Below, piece after piece: positions 1 to 7,258 of a stretch of 8,015 nt of DNA. The notes under the pieces are model-generated. The model made no database searches. It was not told where the DNA came from and saw only the letters and a program-made list of their open reading frames with translations. This DNA comes from CAZTLI01 sp964614375 (lineage in GTDB: Bacteria > Chloroflexota > Anaerolineae > Aggregatilineales > Phototrophicaceae), in assembly GCA_964614375.1 (NCBI GenBank), contig CAZTLI010000246.1:1-8015 (forward strand), given 5' to 3'. Every line of letters begins with the position of its first letter. The stretch's first letter is position 1. The translations under genes were made by a program, and so were the position numbers.

Positions 1-415
1 GGCAGAGTTGTTCCATATCGCGGCAGATGTCAATGAGCACCGGGATTGTCCGCAGGCCGCGCATGATGCCGCCTATGCCCAGCGTATCGGCTATCGTTTG
101 GCGCAGTCCATACTTTTTGGGAATATCAAAGTCGATGACCGTGCCCGGTTTATAACCCGCGACCTGTATCATACAAATGACATAATCCGCGCCAGCGAGG
201 GCTTCACGGCGGTCTGTCGTGGCGAGGATAGTCGCGCTGGTGTGGAGCGCGTCGTTGATGCGGTGTGCGACGATTTCAGATGTTCGCAAGCGGTCGGGGT
301 CGATGTCCATCAGGTGAAGGGTGCTGCTCGCAAGTTCCGGGAAGCCGAGAATGTCGCCCATGAGATTTTTGGCGAATACGGTGCTGCCTGCGCCGATGAA
401 TGCAATTTTTGGCAT
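1..415 (-). CDS. melA: GH4 alpha-galactosidase, MelA-like (5' part, cut by window edge)
   Basis: Partial gene: 138 codons are visible and the frame is still open at base 1. The start is ATG at 415-413, preceded by AGGA nine bases upstream. The protein opens with a Rossmann NAD-binding strand and loop, PKIAFIGAGSTVFAKN (residues 2-17), followed by the second-strand acidic motif LMDIDPDRL, then GADYVICMIQVAGYKPGTV, and finally YGLRQTIADTLGIGGIMR and LRTIPVL. These are the hallmarks of glycoside hydrolase family 4, and the GIGGIMR-LRTIP stretch is closest to MelA-type alpha-galactosidases. Family members (about 430-480 residues) use NAD+ and a divalent metal, usually manganese, in a redox-assisted hydrolysis of alpha-galactosides in the cytoplasm. 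The QVAGY segment has Ala where MelA proteins I recall have Gly (QIGGY). The metal-binding Cys/His region lies outside the window. The gene follows the GH2 gene after 35 bases, so it is probably in the same transcript. GH4 also contains alpha-glucosidases and alpha-glucuronidases, so the exact sugar is less certain than the family. Confidence 0.9.
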   Translation of the reverse strand, partial: MPKIAFIGAGSTVFAKNLMGDILGFPELASSTLHLMDIDPDRLRTSEIVAHRINDALHTSATILATTDRREALAGADYVICMIQVAGYKPGTVIDFDIPKKYGLRQTIADTLGIGGIMRGLRTIPVLIDICRDMEQLC

Positions 416-424
416 GATGAATAA

Positions 425-428
425 TCCT
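425..428 (-). promoter_or_regulatory. Ribosome binding site of the GH4 gene
   Basis: AGGA on the minus strand, nine bases before the ATG at 415. It supports this start for the partial GH4 gene. It lies inside the 35-base gap after the GH2 stop codon, where I see no terminator. Confidence 0.5.
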
Positions 429-450
429 GATACACAGTCAATGCGAATAG

Positions 451-2670
451 CTATACGGTACTTGAAATAATCTCGATTTGCACAGATGCCGGTGGCAACT
501 GGGCAGCGTGCGCGGTCAACGTGATGAGACCGGGTGTGCGACCTGCCCGGATGAATAGCGACGCTTGTCCGCCAACCAGTGGAAACGGGTTTTCGCCGAT
601 GATTTCGGCGTCGCCCATGATGGCAAATGTCACGACGCTGTGGGCATAGGGCAGGACGTTGCCGCAGCGGTCTACAATCTTGAAGGAAATCCGGGTCATA
701 TCGCTGCCATCGGCATGAAGCTGTGTATCATCCGCCGCCAACAGGAGCACATGGGGCAGGGGGTCGTTGGGCAGGATTTGCTCGGCGACAGCCCGACCAT
801 CTCGATACCCCACGATGCGTAAATCCCCGTAACGCTGTGCCAGGGATACGCCCAGCCCGGTCACGACAAAGGGCGGATGCGGCAAATGGGGGAATTGGTC
901 GGCATCTGGCGCAAACCGCCCGATGCGCCTGTCACCTACATAGGTATCCAGGGAGTCGCAATTGCTGAAGACATACAGCGGTTCTATCTGCCCGCCATTC
1001 ACATCACCCAACCGCCAGTGTGTCGCCGCATGAAGGACGATGCGCTGGTCGGGCGACTGCTGGCTGGCATAAAAATAGGCCGCCAGCTTCGGCAGTCGAA
1101 ACATATCCATCACGCCATGATAACAGACCCTATCGCCGCTGCCGAATTCCTTATGGGTGTGATAATCAAATGCACACCAGCCAATCGCCCCGGCAACACC
1201 GCCCATACCCATCTGCCGCGACTGAATGCGCGCGTGGCGCAGGGCATGTTCAATCCGGCGTTCTTCATTGTCCCAGGTCTTGGTGGGGAACATATGCCCG
1301 CTGAATTCGGTCACCAGATGCGGCGTTTGGGCGGGTTCTTCGATGTCATTGGAAAAGTCATTGAAACCATAAACATCTTCCAGAAATTCGCTCTCCTGCC
1401 AATAGCGAACACCCGTCGTTTGCCGTGTCGGGTCGAGCTGGCGTGCCAGTTGATTGGTCGCAAGATAAAAATCGCCATGATCGCCCGATTCATTGATTCG
1501 CACACCCCACAGCACGATTGACGGGTGATTGCGATCCCGTTCAATCATCGCCCGGACATCACGCAGACTGAGCGCCTGCCAATCTCTGTCGCCAATGTGC
1601 TGCCAGCCGGGAATTTCTTCCATCACCAGCAAACCAATTTCGTCACAGCGATGGAGAAAGTGCGGCGATTGCGGATAGTGCGACGTGCGGACGATGTTGC
1701 AGCCCAATTCATATTTGATGATGTCGGCATCTCTGGCCTGTAGACGTGCTGGCGCTGCCGCGCCGATGTAGGGATAGGTCTGGTGACGGTTGAGGCCGAA
1801 CAGGGCAACTTTTTCACCATTGAGATAAAAGCCATCCTCCCGAAAAACTGCCTCGCGGAAGCCGAACGGAATCGCGCCATAATCATCGACTGTGCCGTCG
1901 GGTTGTTGTATTGACACTGCCAGACCATGCCGGGCCGGATTGTCCAGTGTCCACAGGTTAAAGTCCGTGATGTTTTCGAGCGTCACCGCTGCCGTGGTCT
2001 GTTGATTGGCGGGGAGGTCGATGGCGGATTGTGCCGCTGCAAGTGTGGCAACCGTGCCATCCGCTTCGATAACGCCGGAGTTGATATTGACATCGAGCTG
2101 ACATTGCACCGCCGCGCCGGTGGTGTTGTGTATGCACACATCAACTTCTACGCGGGCACGGTCAGACAACACATCATAAGTCCGCACAAACAGATTCTCG
2201 ATGTAAACAGTATCCACCAACAGCAGCCACACATCGCGATACATGCCGCCGAATGTCAGATAATCGACAGTATAACCAAATGGTGGGATGTCGGGGCGTT
2301 CGCTGCTGTCCAGATGGATAGTTAGCAGATTTTCGGCCTCATCGTGGATAAAGTCGGTGATGTCGAACGAAAATGGCGTGAAACCGCCGCGATGCTCCGG
2401 GAACGTGTGCCCGTTGATGGTGACGGTTGTCGCCAGCAGCGCGCCATCAAATTCCAGCAGCACGCGCCGTCCCGCACGCGCTTCGGGTAGGCGAAAGCGT
2501 TTGCGGTAGGTGGAAATGAACTGATAAACAAGGTCGTCAAAATTGTGATGTGGCAGGGTGACATTGCTGTGGGGCAGTGTCACGGGCGTGAAGGCTGTAT
2601 CCGGTGTTTTGTCATCGACAGCTTCCGGCAAGTACAGCCAATCATCATTGAACAGCAGCGTTGATCTCAC
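451..2670 (-). CDS. Glycoside hydrolase family 2 protein, probable beta-galactosidase
   Basis: Complete 739-residue protein, starting at GTG (2670-2668) behind a strong GGAGG seven bases upstream. Domain order: jelly-roll sugar-binding domain (about 1-155, with FDGALLATTVTINGH and YLTFGGMYRDVWL), Ig-like domain (about 158-270), TIM barrel (about 275-540), a domain like DUF4982 (about 560-635), and a C-terminal Ig-like GH2 domain (about 645-737, LHADGSDMTRISFKIVD). Barrel landmarks are FGLNRHQTYPYIG, NIVRTSHYPQSP, RDRNHPSIVLWGVRINES with predicted acid/base Glu394, and LVTEFSGHMFPTKTWDN with predicted nucleophile Glu455. Both catalytic glutamates are therefore present. No signal peptide is seen, so it should act in the cytoplasm on imported sugar. 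It is shorter than E. coli LacZ (1023 residues) but matches the shorter DUF4982-bearing type. Beta-galactosidase is favoured because of the adjacent GH4 alpha-galactosidase; beta-glucuronidase or another beta-glycosidase remains possible within GH2. Confidence 0.88.
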   Translation of the reverse strand: MRSTLLFNDDWLYLPEAVDDKTPDTAFTPVTLPHSNVTLPHHNFDDLVYQFISTYRKRFRLPEARAGRRVLLEFDGALLATTVTINGHTFPEHRGGFTPFSFDITDFIHDEAENLLTIHLDSSERPDIPPFGYTVDYLTFGGMYRDVWLLLVDTVYIENLFVRTYDVLSDRARVEVDVCIHNTTGAAVQCQLDVNINSGVIEADGTVATLAAAQSAIDLPANQQTTAAVTLENITDFNLWTLDNPARHGLAVSIQQPDGTVDDYGAIPFGFREAVFREDGFYLNGEKVALFGLNRHQTYPYIGAAAPARLQARDADIIKYELGCNIVRTSHYPQSPHFLHRCDEIGLLVMEEIPGWQHIGDRDWQALSLRDVRAMIERDRNHPSIVLWGVRINESGDHGDFYLATNQLARQLDPTRQTTGVRYWQESEFLEDVYGFNDFSNDIEEPAQTPHLVTEFSGHMFPTKTWDNEERRIEHALRHARIQSRQMGMGGVAGAIGWCAFDYHTHKEFGSGDRVCYHGVMDMFRLPKLAAYFYASQQSPDQRIVLHAATHWRLGDVNGGQIEPLYVFSNCDSLDTYVGDRRIGRFAPDADQFPHLPHPPFVVTGLGVSLAQRYGDLRIVGYRDGRAVAEQILPNDPLPHVLLLAADDTQLHADGSDMTRISFKIVDRCGNVLPYAHSVVTFAIMGDAEIIGENPFPLVGGQASLFIRAGRTPGLITLTAHAAQLPPASVQIEIISSTV

Positions 2671-2677
2671 GCAATCC

Positions 2678-2682
2678 CCTCC
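2678..2682 (-). promoter_or_regulatory. Ribosome binding site fixing the GTG start of the GH2 gene
   Basis: GGAGG on the minus strand, seven bases before the GTG at 2670-2668. Its strength and ideal spacing decide for the GTG start of the hydrolase. Confidence 0.75.
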
Positions 2683-2708
2683 AGTGAGGTGGTTGTGTCC
2701 GGTATGGC

Positions 2709-2735
2709 GGAAAATCCAACTGTAATGGATGTTCC
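2709..2735 (-). other. Intergenic hairpin between permease and GH2 genes
   Basis: Imperfect inverted repeat in the 79-base gap between the MalG-like permease stop and the GH2 start. The arms are 2709-2718 and 2726-2735, with nine of ten positions pairing and a 7-base loop. No T-run follows it on the minus strand, so it does not look like an intrinsic terminator. It could protect or delimit mRNA segments, or be a protein-binding site. Only the pairing is seen; the function is inference. Confidence 0.4.
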
Positions 2736-2749
2736 ATGCGTTATTCTGC

Positions 2750-4081
2750 TTACCCTTTTAAGCCCGATGTCGCCACGCCCTGTATAAAATATTTCTGCGC
2801 CAGCACAAATACGATAATCGGCGGCAGGATGGCGATGGCTGCGCCCGTCAGCACCAGATTAGGCTGGTCGGCGGCGGCGTTACTGAGGCGAATGAGCGCC
2901 AGGGTCAGGACGTGATTGGCCTCGTTGCCCTCGCCAATAATCAATAAAGGCCACAAGAAGCTATTCCATGCGTATAAAAACGAAAATATCGCCAGCGTCG
3001 CAATCGCGGGTTTGCTCAGTGGCACAAAGATTTGCCACAAAATACGCAAGCGAGACGCGCCGTCCATCAACGCTGCCTCTTCGATTTCCTTCGGGATACT
3101 CAGGAAGAATTGGCGCATCAGGAACGTGCCATAGGCCGTGAATATCCAGGGCACGATTAACGAGACGATGCGATTTTCCCACCCAATGGCCACCATCAGG
3201 CGGTACATCGGGATAATCAGCACGACGAACGGGATCATAATCGACCCCAGATACAATAAAAACAGGGTATTACGCCCCCTGAATTCGATGCGCGAAAAGG
3301 CATATCCCCCGAATATCGACGTGACGAGCTGCCCGATGGTCACGCCTAACGTGACAATGGTGGTGTTCACCAGCGCGCGATTGAGCGTCGTAATTTGCAC
3401 CGATGTCTGACCGGGCTGGATTTCATCAGAGGTTTCGCCGACGCCGAGAAAGACGCGCGTATAGTTGGTGAATTGATAATCCACGTACTCAGATGACTGC
3501 GCCGTCCGCGCGAAGTCATAGACGACACGATCCGGGTTTTCGGTGTTGATGAACACATCTTTTCGCCCCTGATAGGCCAGCAGCAGGCGCTGTGTCTGCC
3601 CGTCTATCGTCACGTCATAGACCGGGAACTCGCGCGTGCGCCCATTTTCGCGCGTCATCGTCATGATTTCGCCCGTTGCGGTGGCCTCGTCCAGCGGAAT
3701 TTCGATCACCAGCGGACTTTGGCGCGGGTCTTCGACATTCACACGGTCTTCAGTCGTGAAAAAGCCAAAATCAACCTTGTCGCCTGTGAGCACGAAGTCA
3801 TGCACCTCGCCATCAATTTCAAACTGATACAGCGGCACGGTCTCGCCATTGTATTCGGTCATGGCTGCCGAGTAGGGCAGCAGTCGCGGCGGATAGTGAA
3901 AGACATCGTTCGAGGTTTTGAGCGAGGTCATCACCATATAAATAAATGGGAACAGCATGAACAGCCCGAATGCCGTCAGCAAAATGTATGCGGCGATGCG
4001 ACCCAGCCATTGACGCGGCGTGAGGCGGTCTTTATCGGCGTTGGTGGCGCGTTTTTGTTTTGCGCTAGCTGCTTGCATCAT
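2750..4081 (-). CDS. CUT1 ABC sugar transporter permease, MalG-like, with large outer-loop insertion
   Basis: 443 residues, against about 270-300 for usual MalG/UgpE-type permeases. TM1 is at about 29-51, ending in the family motif MVMTSLKTSNDVFHYPP. The remaining membrane segments run from about 238 to 433, and the ATPase-contacting EAA loop reads EEAALMDGASRLRILWQIF with Glu335, Ala336, Ala337 and Gly341. The protein ends VATSGLKG, typical of the subfamily (GxxxGAVKG-like ends). The excess length is almost all between TM1 and the NYTRVF motif (about residues 70-200), a hydrophilic extracytoplasmic stretch containing two similar units (about 77-118 and 145-190), each with NGxT, a YxxxIDG core and a following DxxFxxTE-like segment. 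Two adjacent ATG codons (4081 and 4078) are possible starts. AGGGGG sits three bases before the first and six before the second, which favours the second. The gene begins seven bases after the MalF-like stop, so the pair is translationally close. Confidence 0.92.
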   Translation of the reverse strand: MMQAASAKQKRATNADKDRLTPRQWLGRIAAYILLTAFGLFMLFPFIYMVMTSLKTSNDVFHYPPRLLPYSAAMTEYNGETVPLYQFEIDGEVHDFVLTGDKVDFGFFTTEDRVNVEDPRQSPLVIEIPLDEATATGEIMTMTRENGRTREFPVYDVTIDGQTQRLLLAYQGRKDVFINTENPDRVVYDFARTAQSSEYVDYQFTNYTRVFLGVGETSDEIQPGQTSVQITTLNRALVNTTIVTLGVTIGQLVTSIFGGYAFSRIEFRGRNTLFLLYLGSIMIPFVVLIIPMYRLMVAIGWENRIVSLIVPWIFTAYGTFLMRQFFLSIPKEIEEAALMDGASRLRILWQIFVPLSKPAIATLAIFSFLYAWNSFLWPLLIIGEGNEANHVLTLALIRLSNAAADQPNLVLTGAAIAILPPIIVFVLAQKYFIQGVATSGLKG

Positions 4082-4084
4082 CTG

Positions 4085-4090
4085 CCCCCT
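4085..4090 (-). promoter_or_regulatory. Ribosome binding site of the MalG-like permease, overlapping the upstream stop
   Basis: AGGGGG on the minus strand shares bases 4089-4090 with the TAG stop codon (4091-4089) of the preceding permease. Spacing is three bases to the ATG at 4081 and six to the ATG at 4078, so the true start may be the second ATG, one codon downstream of the listed one. The overlap suggests translational coupling of the two channel subunits. Confidence 0.45.
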
Positions 4091-5846
4091 AATCCTCTAA
4101 CCCGCCGGAACGCTGCACACGGAATTGAATAAATGTGATGGTGAATATCAGGATGAACAGCAGCCATGCAATTGCCGACGCATAGCCGAATTCAAAGCGG
4201 AAGAACCCGCGATTATACAGATAATAGACCGAGGTGGTGGCATTAATTGGTATCGGACGCGAGGGTAACAGGGCATAGGGTTCGTTGAACACCTGTAATC
4301 CCGTAATGACGGTGGTGATGACGACAAAAAACGTCGTCGGACGCAGCAGCGGGAAGGTCACATTGCGGAACTGCTGCCAGCGGTTCGCGCCGTCAATCTG
4401 CGCGGCTTCATACAACACATCCGGGATACCCTGCAATCCTGCGAGGAATAACACCGTATTGAAGCCCACGACCTGCCATGCCGCCAAAAAGACGATGGAA
4501 AACAACACGACATTCGGGTCGGTCAGCCATGAGATTTGCGGGTCGGCAATGGTGATGCCAATGCTGCCGAAAAAGTTCACAACGCCAGAAATAATATAGT
4601 TAAAAAAGCCAATCGTGGGGTCATATAACCAGCGCCAGATGAGCGCCGTACCGACAACCGCCGCGACAGATGGCAAGAAATAAATCGCCCGGAACAGCTT
4701 CACGCCCGGCAGCTTAGAATTGAGCACCAACGACAAAAACAGCGCCGGAATCGTGCTCAAGGGCACGAGCAAGAAACAGAATAAAATCGTATTTCGCAAA
4801 CTCCACCAGAACAGCGTATCCCGCGCACCAACAACTAACTGCCGTCCGCCTAAATTCAACGCGCCCAATGGCGAATAGCCAAAGCTCATGACACTTTGCA
4901 TATTTGCCGTGGGGTCATCCTGCCATTGAAATTCCAGCGACAGGATTTCGCCGTAATTCTGCAAGCCGATGACTTCTGGAATTTGGCCGACGGAACTGTT
5001 GGTGAACGACAGATATAACGACAGCAGCAGCGGCCCGGCGAAAAAAATCATGAAACCGATAATATTGGGCGACAACATCAGCCACCCTTGCCATGCTATT
5101 TGCCCGCCCGGCAGTTCGCCAAAAAATTCGCCAAAATGCAGCAAGCGCCATGCCAGATAACCCAGAATAACGAGTACGATTGTCGCCGCCCATGCCAGCG
5201 GGTTGCCATAGCTGCTGATGATGAGATTGGCGACACCCAATACATTGGAAGACCACAACAGCGCGATGAGCGTGATCATACCAATGGCGATGGCGAGGCG
5301 ATCCAATATTGTTTTGAGGGGGTTGGCGTCGTCCATGCGCCCCGCGACCCACCACAGGCCATAGGCCGCCGCAAAACCGAGTGTCAACGGGCCATTTTGA
5401 ACAATGCCATCGACAATGCCTTCATAACCGAGAAAGAAACCCCATAAATGCAGCAGCACAATTCCCGCACCCACGATGCCGGCGAATTGCAGCGTGAGCG
5501 CGATGTAACGCGCCGTGCCCTGTGCTGGAACGAGCTGTATCCCTATGCGCCCGATGCCAAACCGCAGCGCGCCCTGTGATGAGCGTTGCAGCAATCCCAG
5601 ACTGCTATAAATCGCCAGCGCCGCGGGAATCAACGCGATGAATCCTACAAATCCCTGCACAGGCTTACCCAGATTGCCAAACGCCTCAACCGGCAAAGTA
5701 ATTACCGTTATCGCCAGCAGCACACAGCCGATAGTCAGCAGGATGTTAGCAGCGACACTACCCCGGATCACCCGGTTGAAATCGCGCGGGTGGGGTGGGG
5801 TACGCCCGCTAGTCGATTGACTGACTGCGTTAAGTGTTGAATCCAT
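4089..5846 (-). CDS. CUT1 ABC sugar transporter permease, MalF-like, with N-terminal membrane extension
   Basis: 585 residues, about twice the usual length of a single MalF-type permease core (about 290-320). Residues 252-585 form the recognisable core: GWLMLSPNIIGFMIFFAGP as first membrane segment, LRNTILFCFLL, LFRAIYFLPSVAAVVGTALI, and the EAA loop YEAAQIDGANRWQQFRNVTF (Glu480, Ala481, Ala482, Gly486) that contacts the ATPase. The stretch ahead of it (about 30-240) adds roughly six hydrophobic segments, near 32-52, 63-86, 115-140, 153-169, 183-210 and 215-236, with no motif I recognise. The loop after the first core segment (about 282-345) is also long. The start at ATG 5846 has only a weak purine-rich stretch (GAGAA) upstream; an alternative start giving only the core cannot be excluded, but the extension is in frame and has clear membrane-protein character. 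It pairs with the MalG-like permease seven bases downstream. Confidence 0.9.
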   Translation of the reverse strand: MDSTLNAVSQSTSGRTPPHPRDFNRVIRGSVAANILLTIGCVLLAITVITLPVEAFGNLGKPVQGFVGFIALIPAALAIYSSLGLLQRSSQGALRFGIGRIGIQLVPAQGTARYIALTLQFAGIVGAGIVLLHLWGFFLGYEGIVDGIVQNGPLTLGFAAAYGLWWVAGRMDDANPLKTILDRLAIAIGMITLIALLWSSNVLGVANLIISSYGNPLAWAATIVLVILGYLAWRLLHFGEFFGELPGGQIAWQGWLMLSPNIIGFMIFFAGPLLLSLYLSFTNSSVGQIPEVIGLQNYGEILSLEFQWQDDPTANMQSVMSFGYSPLGALNLGGRQLVVGARDTLFWWSLRNTILFCFLLVPLSTIPALFLSLVLNSKLPGVKLFRAIYFLPSVAAVVGTALIWRWLYDPTIGFFNYIISGVVNFFGSIGITIADPQISWLTDPNVVLFSIVFLAAWQVVGFNTVLFLAGLQGIPDVLYEAAQIDGANRWQQFRNVTFPLLRPTTFFVVITTVITGLQVFNEPYALLPSRPIPINATTSVYYLYNRGFFRFEFGYASAIAWLLFILIFTITFIQFRVQRSGGLED

Positions 5847-5888
5847 CTTCGTTCTCGCAATAAATCTATTTACGGCATGTATGAAGTA

Positions 5889-5916
5889 GGGCAGGAGCAG
5901 TTGCCCACTCCTGCCC
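5889..5916 (-). other. Hairpin between binding-protein and permease genes
   Basis: Perfect 9-base inverted repeat, GGGCAGGAG (5889-5897) and CTCCTGCCC (5908-5916), with a 10-base loop, in the 96-base gap after the binding-protein stop codon. On the minus strand no T-run follows, so it is unlikely to be a full terminator. Hairpins placed between a binding-protein gene and its permease genes are known, for example malE-malF in E. coli, to stabilise the upstream mRNA so that the binding protein exceeds the channel. That role here is inferred from position and structure. Confidence 0.6.
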
Positions 5917-5942
5917 GAAGTGTACCCTTGAACAGGTAACGC

Positions 5943-7226
5943 CTACATATCTTCGAACAAGGGCGCAACCTGATCACAGATGGTATCGGCAAAGTCCTGT
6001 GCGGTGATTTCACCATTGAACACGGCGGTCACACCATTGGCATAGGCGGTGTCGATAGCAGGCCAGTCACCGAAGAACAACGGCGCTTCAGTGCGGACAT
6101 CGCTGGCAGTTGTGCCATCAATGAAGGCCTGATTGTTCACGCCGCTGTCCGGCAGGGTGCCGAGGAACAATTCAATGCCTTCTGCGGTCGCGCGGCTGGG
6201 GATGTTGGCGCCGAGGCTGGCGATTTGCCCCTGAATGTCGGAACTTGTCAGGCGGCGCACCAGTTCCCACGCCAGTTCGGGATGTTCGGTGTTGGCATTG
6301 ACGACATACGCACCCCAGAACAGCCAGTTGGTGGGTTCACCACTGGGGCCGATTGGCAGCGGCGCGACATTCCAGTTAAAGTCTGCATTGGCAATTGTGC
6401 CCGGTGTCGCCCAGCGACCATTCAGGAACATACCGATTGTCCCGGCAAGGAACGGGCCTTCGGCGTCTGTTCCCCAGGGGATGGCCCAGCCTTCTTCAAA
6501 CATCATCGCGGCGGTGTCCAGCCCGGTCACAGTGGCGTCGTTGTTCAAGCCACAGGCGGTAAAGTCTTCGTTGAAGAAGCTCGAACCGGCGGCATTCACG
6601 AAGTACCCCCAGTTCGCCCACCACGCATTCATACCAAAGCCATAGACCTCATCACCCAGCCCACTGATGGCTTCCGAAGCATCGAGGAATCGATCCCAAT
6701 TCCAGTCATCACCACCGGGGTAGGGCACACCTGCTTCATCGAACAAATCGGCATTGTAATAAATGGCGAAGGCCGACACATCACGCGGCAGCCCCCACAG
6801 CGCGTCGCCGTCATCTATCGAAGTCGTCAGGAAACCCATCGGCCCGGCATAAAAGTCGTCCACACTAAAATCCGCGTCCGCGGCGGCATAGTCGGCGAGA
6901 TTCAAAATCAGACCCGCTTCGGCAAAACGCGCTACATCTGTGCCCGGAATCCAGAAGACATCCGGCGCAGTGCCCGCTTCGAGTTCGGTGATGAGCACGT
7001 CTTGATAGCTGGCGGATTCCGAACCACCCGGCTCATATTGCAGGGTCACACCATCCCATGCCGCATCAATGGACTGGCTGGCGGCGGTGTAGACATCAAT
7101 TTCGGCCTGATTATCGGGGCGGGTGCGCCAGCGCAGGACGACCTCATCCTGGGCCGAGGCAACCGGTATTGAGAGAACGACAATCACAGCCATTAAGATC
7201 GTCACAGTTGCTAATCTTTTGAACAT
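5943..7226 (-). CDS. Extracellular sugar-binding protein of CUT1 ABC transporter (SBP family 1)
   Basis: 427 residues, normal length for the family. The start is ATG at 7226 with AAGGAG seven bases upstream. Residues 1-25 form a Sec signal peptide (positively charged MFKR, hydrophobic core, VASA before Gln26), with cleavage expected by signal peptidase I. No lipobox cysteine is present. The mature protein carries family-1 landmarks: LITELEAGTAPDVFWIPGTD (79-98), FAEAGLILNLADY (101-113), the hinge-side LPRDVSAFAIYYNADLFDEA (146-165) and W-rich ligand-cleft stretches at 200-208 and 250-272 (GTIGMFLNGRW). Cys225 and Cys417 are the only mature cysteines and could form a disulfide. It delivers a sugar to the two downstream permeases. 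The neighbouring hydrolases suggest a galactoside, but the protein alone does not reveal the ligand. It is the first gene after the regulatory gap, as expected for the most highly expressed component. Confidence 0.93.
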   Translation of the reverse strand: MFKRLATVTILMAVIVVLSIPVASAQDEVVLRWRTRPDNQAEIDVYTAASQSIDAAWDGVTLQYEPGGSESASYQDVLITELEAGTAPDVFWIPGTDVARFAEAGLILNLADYAAADADFSVDDFYAGPMGFLTTSIDDGDALWGLPRDVSAFAIYYNADLFDEAGVPYPGGDDWNWDRFLDASEAISGLGDEVYGFGMNAWWANWGYFVNAAGSSFFNEDFTACGLNNDATVTGLDTAAMMFEEGWAIPWGTDAEGPFLAGTIGMFLNGRWATPGTIANADFNWNVAPLPIGPSGEPTNWLFWGAYVVNANTEHPELAWELVRRLTSSDIQGQIASLGANIPSRATAEGIELFLGTLPDSGVNNQAFIDGTTASDVRTEAPLFFGDWPAIDTAYANGVTAVFNGEITAQDFADTICDQVAPLFEDM

Positions 7227-7233
7227 AATACAT

Positions 7234-7239
7234 CTCCTT
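7234..7239 (-). promoter_or_regulatory. Strong ribosome binding site of the binding-protein gene
   Basis: AAGGAG on the minus strand, seven bases before the ATG at 7226. It is among the best Shine-Dalgarno matches in the window, in keeping with a need for abundant binding protein. Confidence 0.8.
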
Positions 7240-7258
7240 ATCTAGTCTTACTCTGGCA

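Noticed and set aside
8..424. Plus-strand open frame of 138 codons at the left edge
   Set aside because: It is antisense to the GH4 gene, whose minus-strand translation matches a well-known family while this frame shows no motif.
877..1521. Plus-strand open frame of 214 codons
   Set aside because: It lies wholly inside the GH2 gene on the opposite strand, covering the catalytic barrel. Its protein has no recognisable domain, so it is a coding shadow.
5889..5916. Intrinsic terminator after the binding-protein gene
   Set aside because: The stem is strong but no T-run follows on the minus strand, and the next genes belong to the same transporter.
6225..7172. Plus-strand open frame of 315 codons
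   Set aside because: The length is notable, but it is antisense to the binding-protein gene, which has a signal peptide, strong RBS and family motifs. The antisense product shows no domain character, and low stop density there follows from the GC-rich sense codons.
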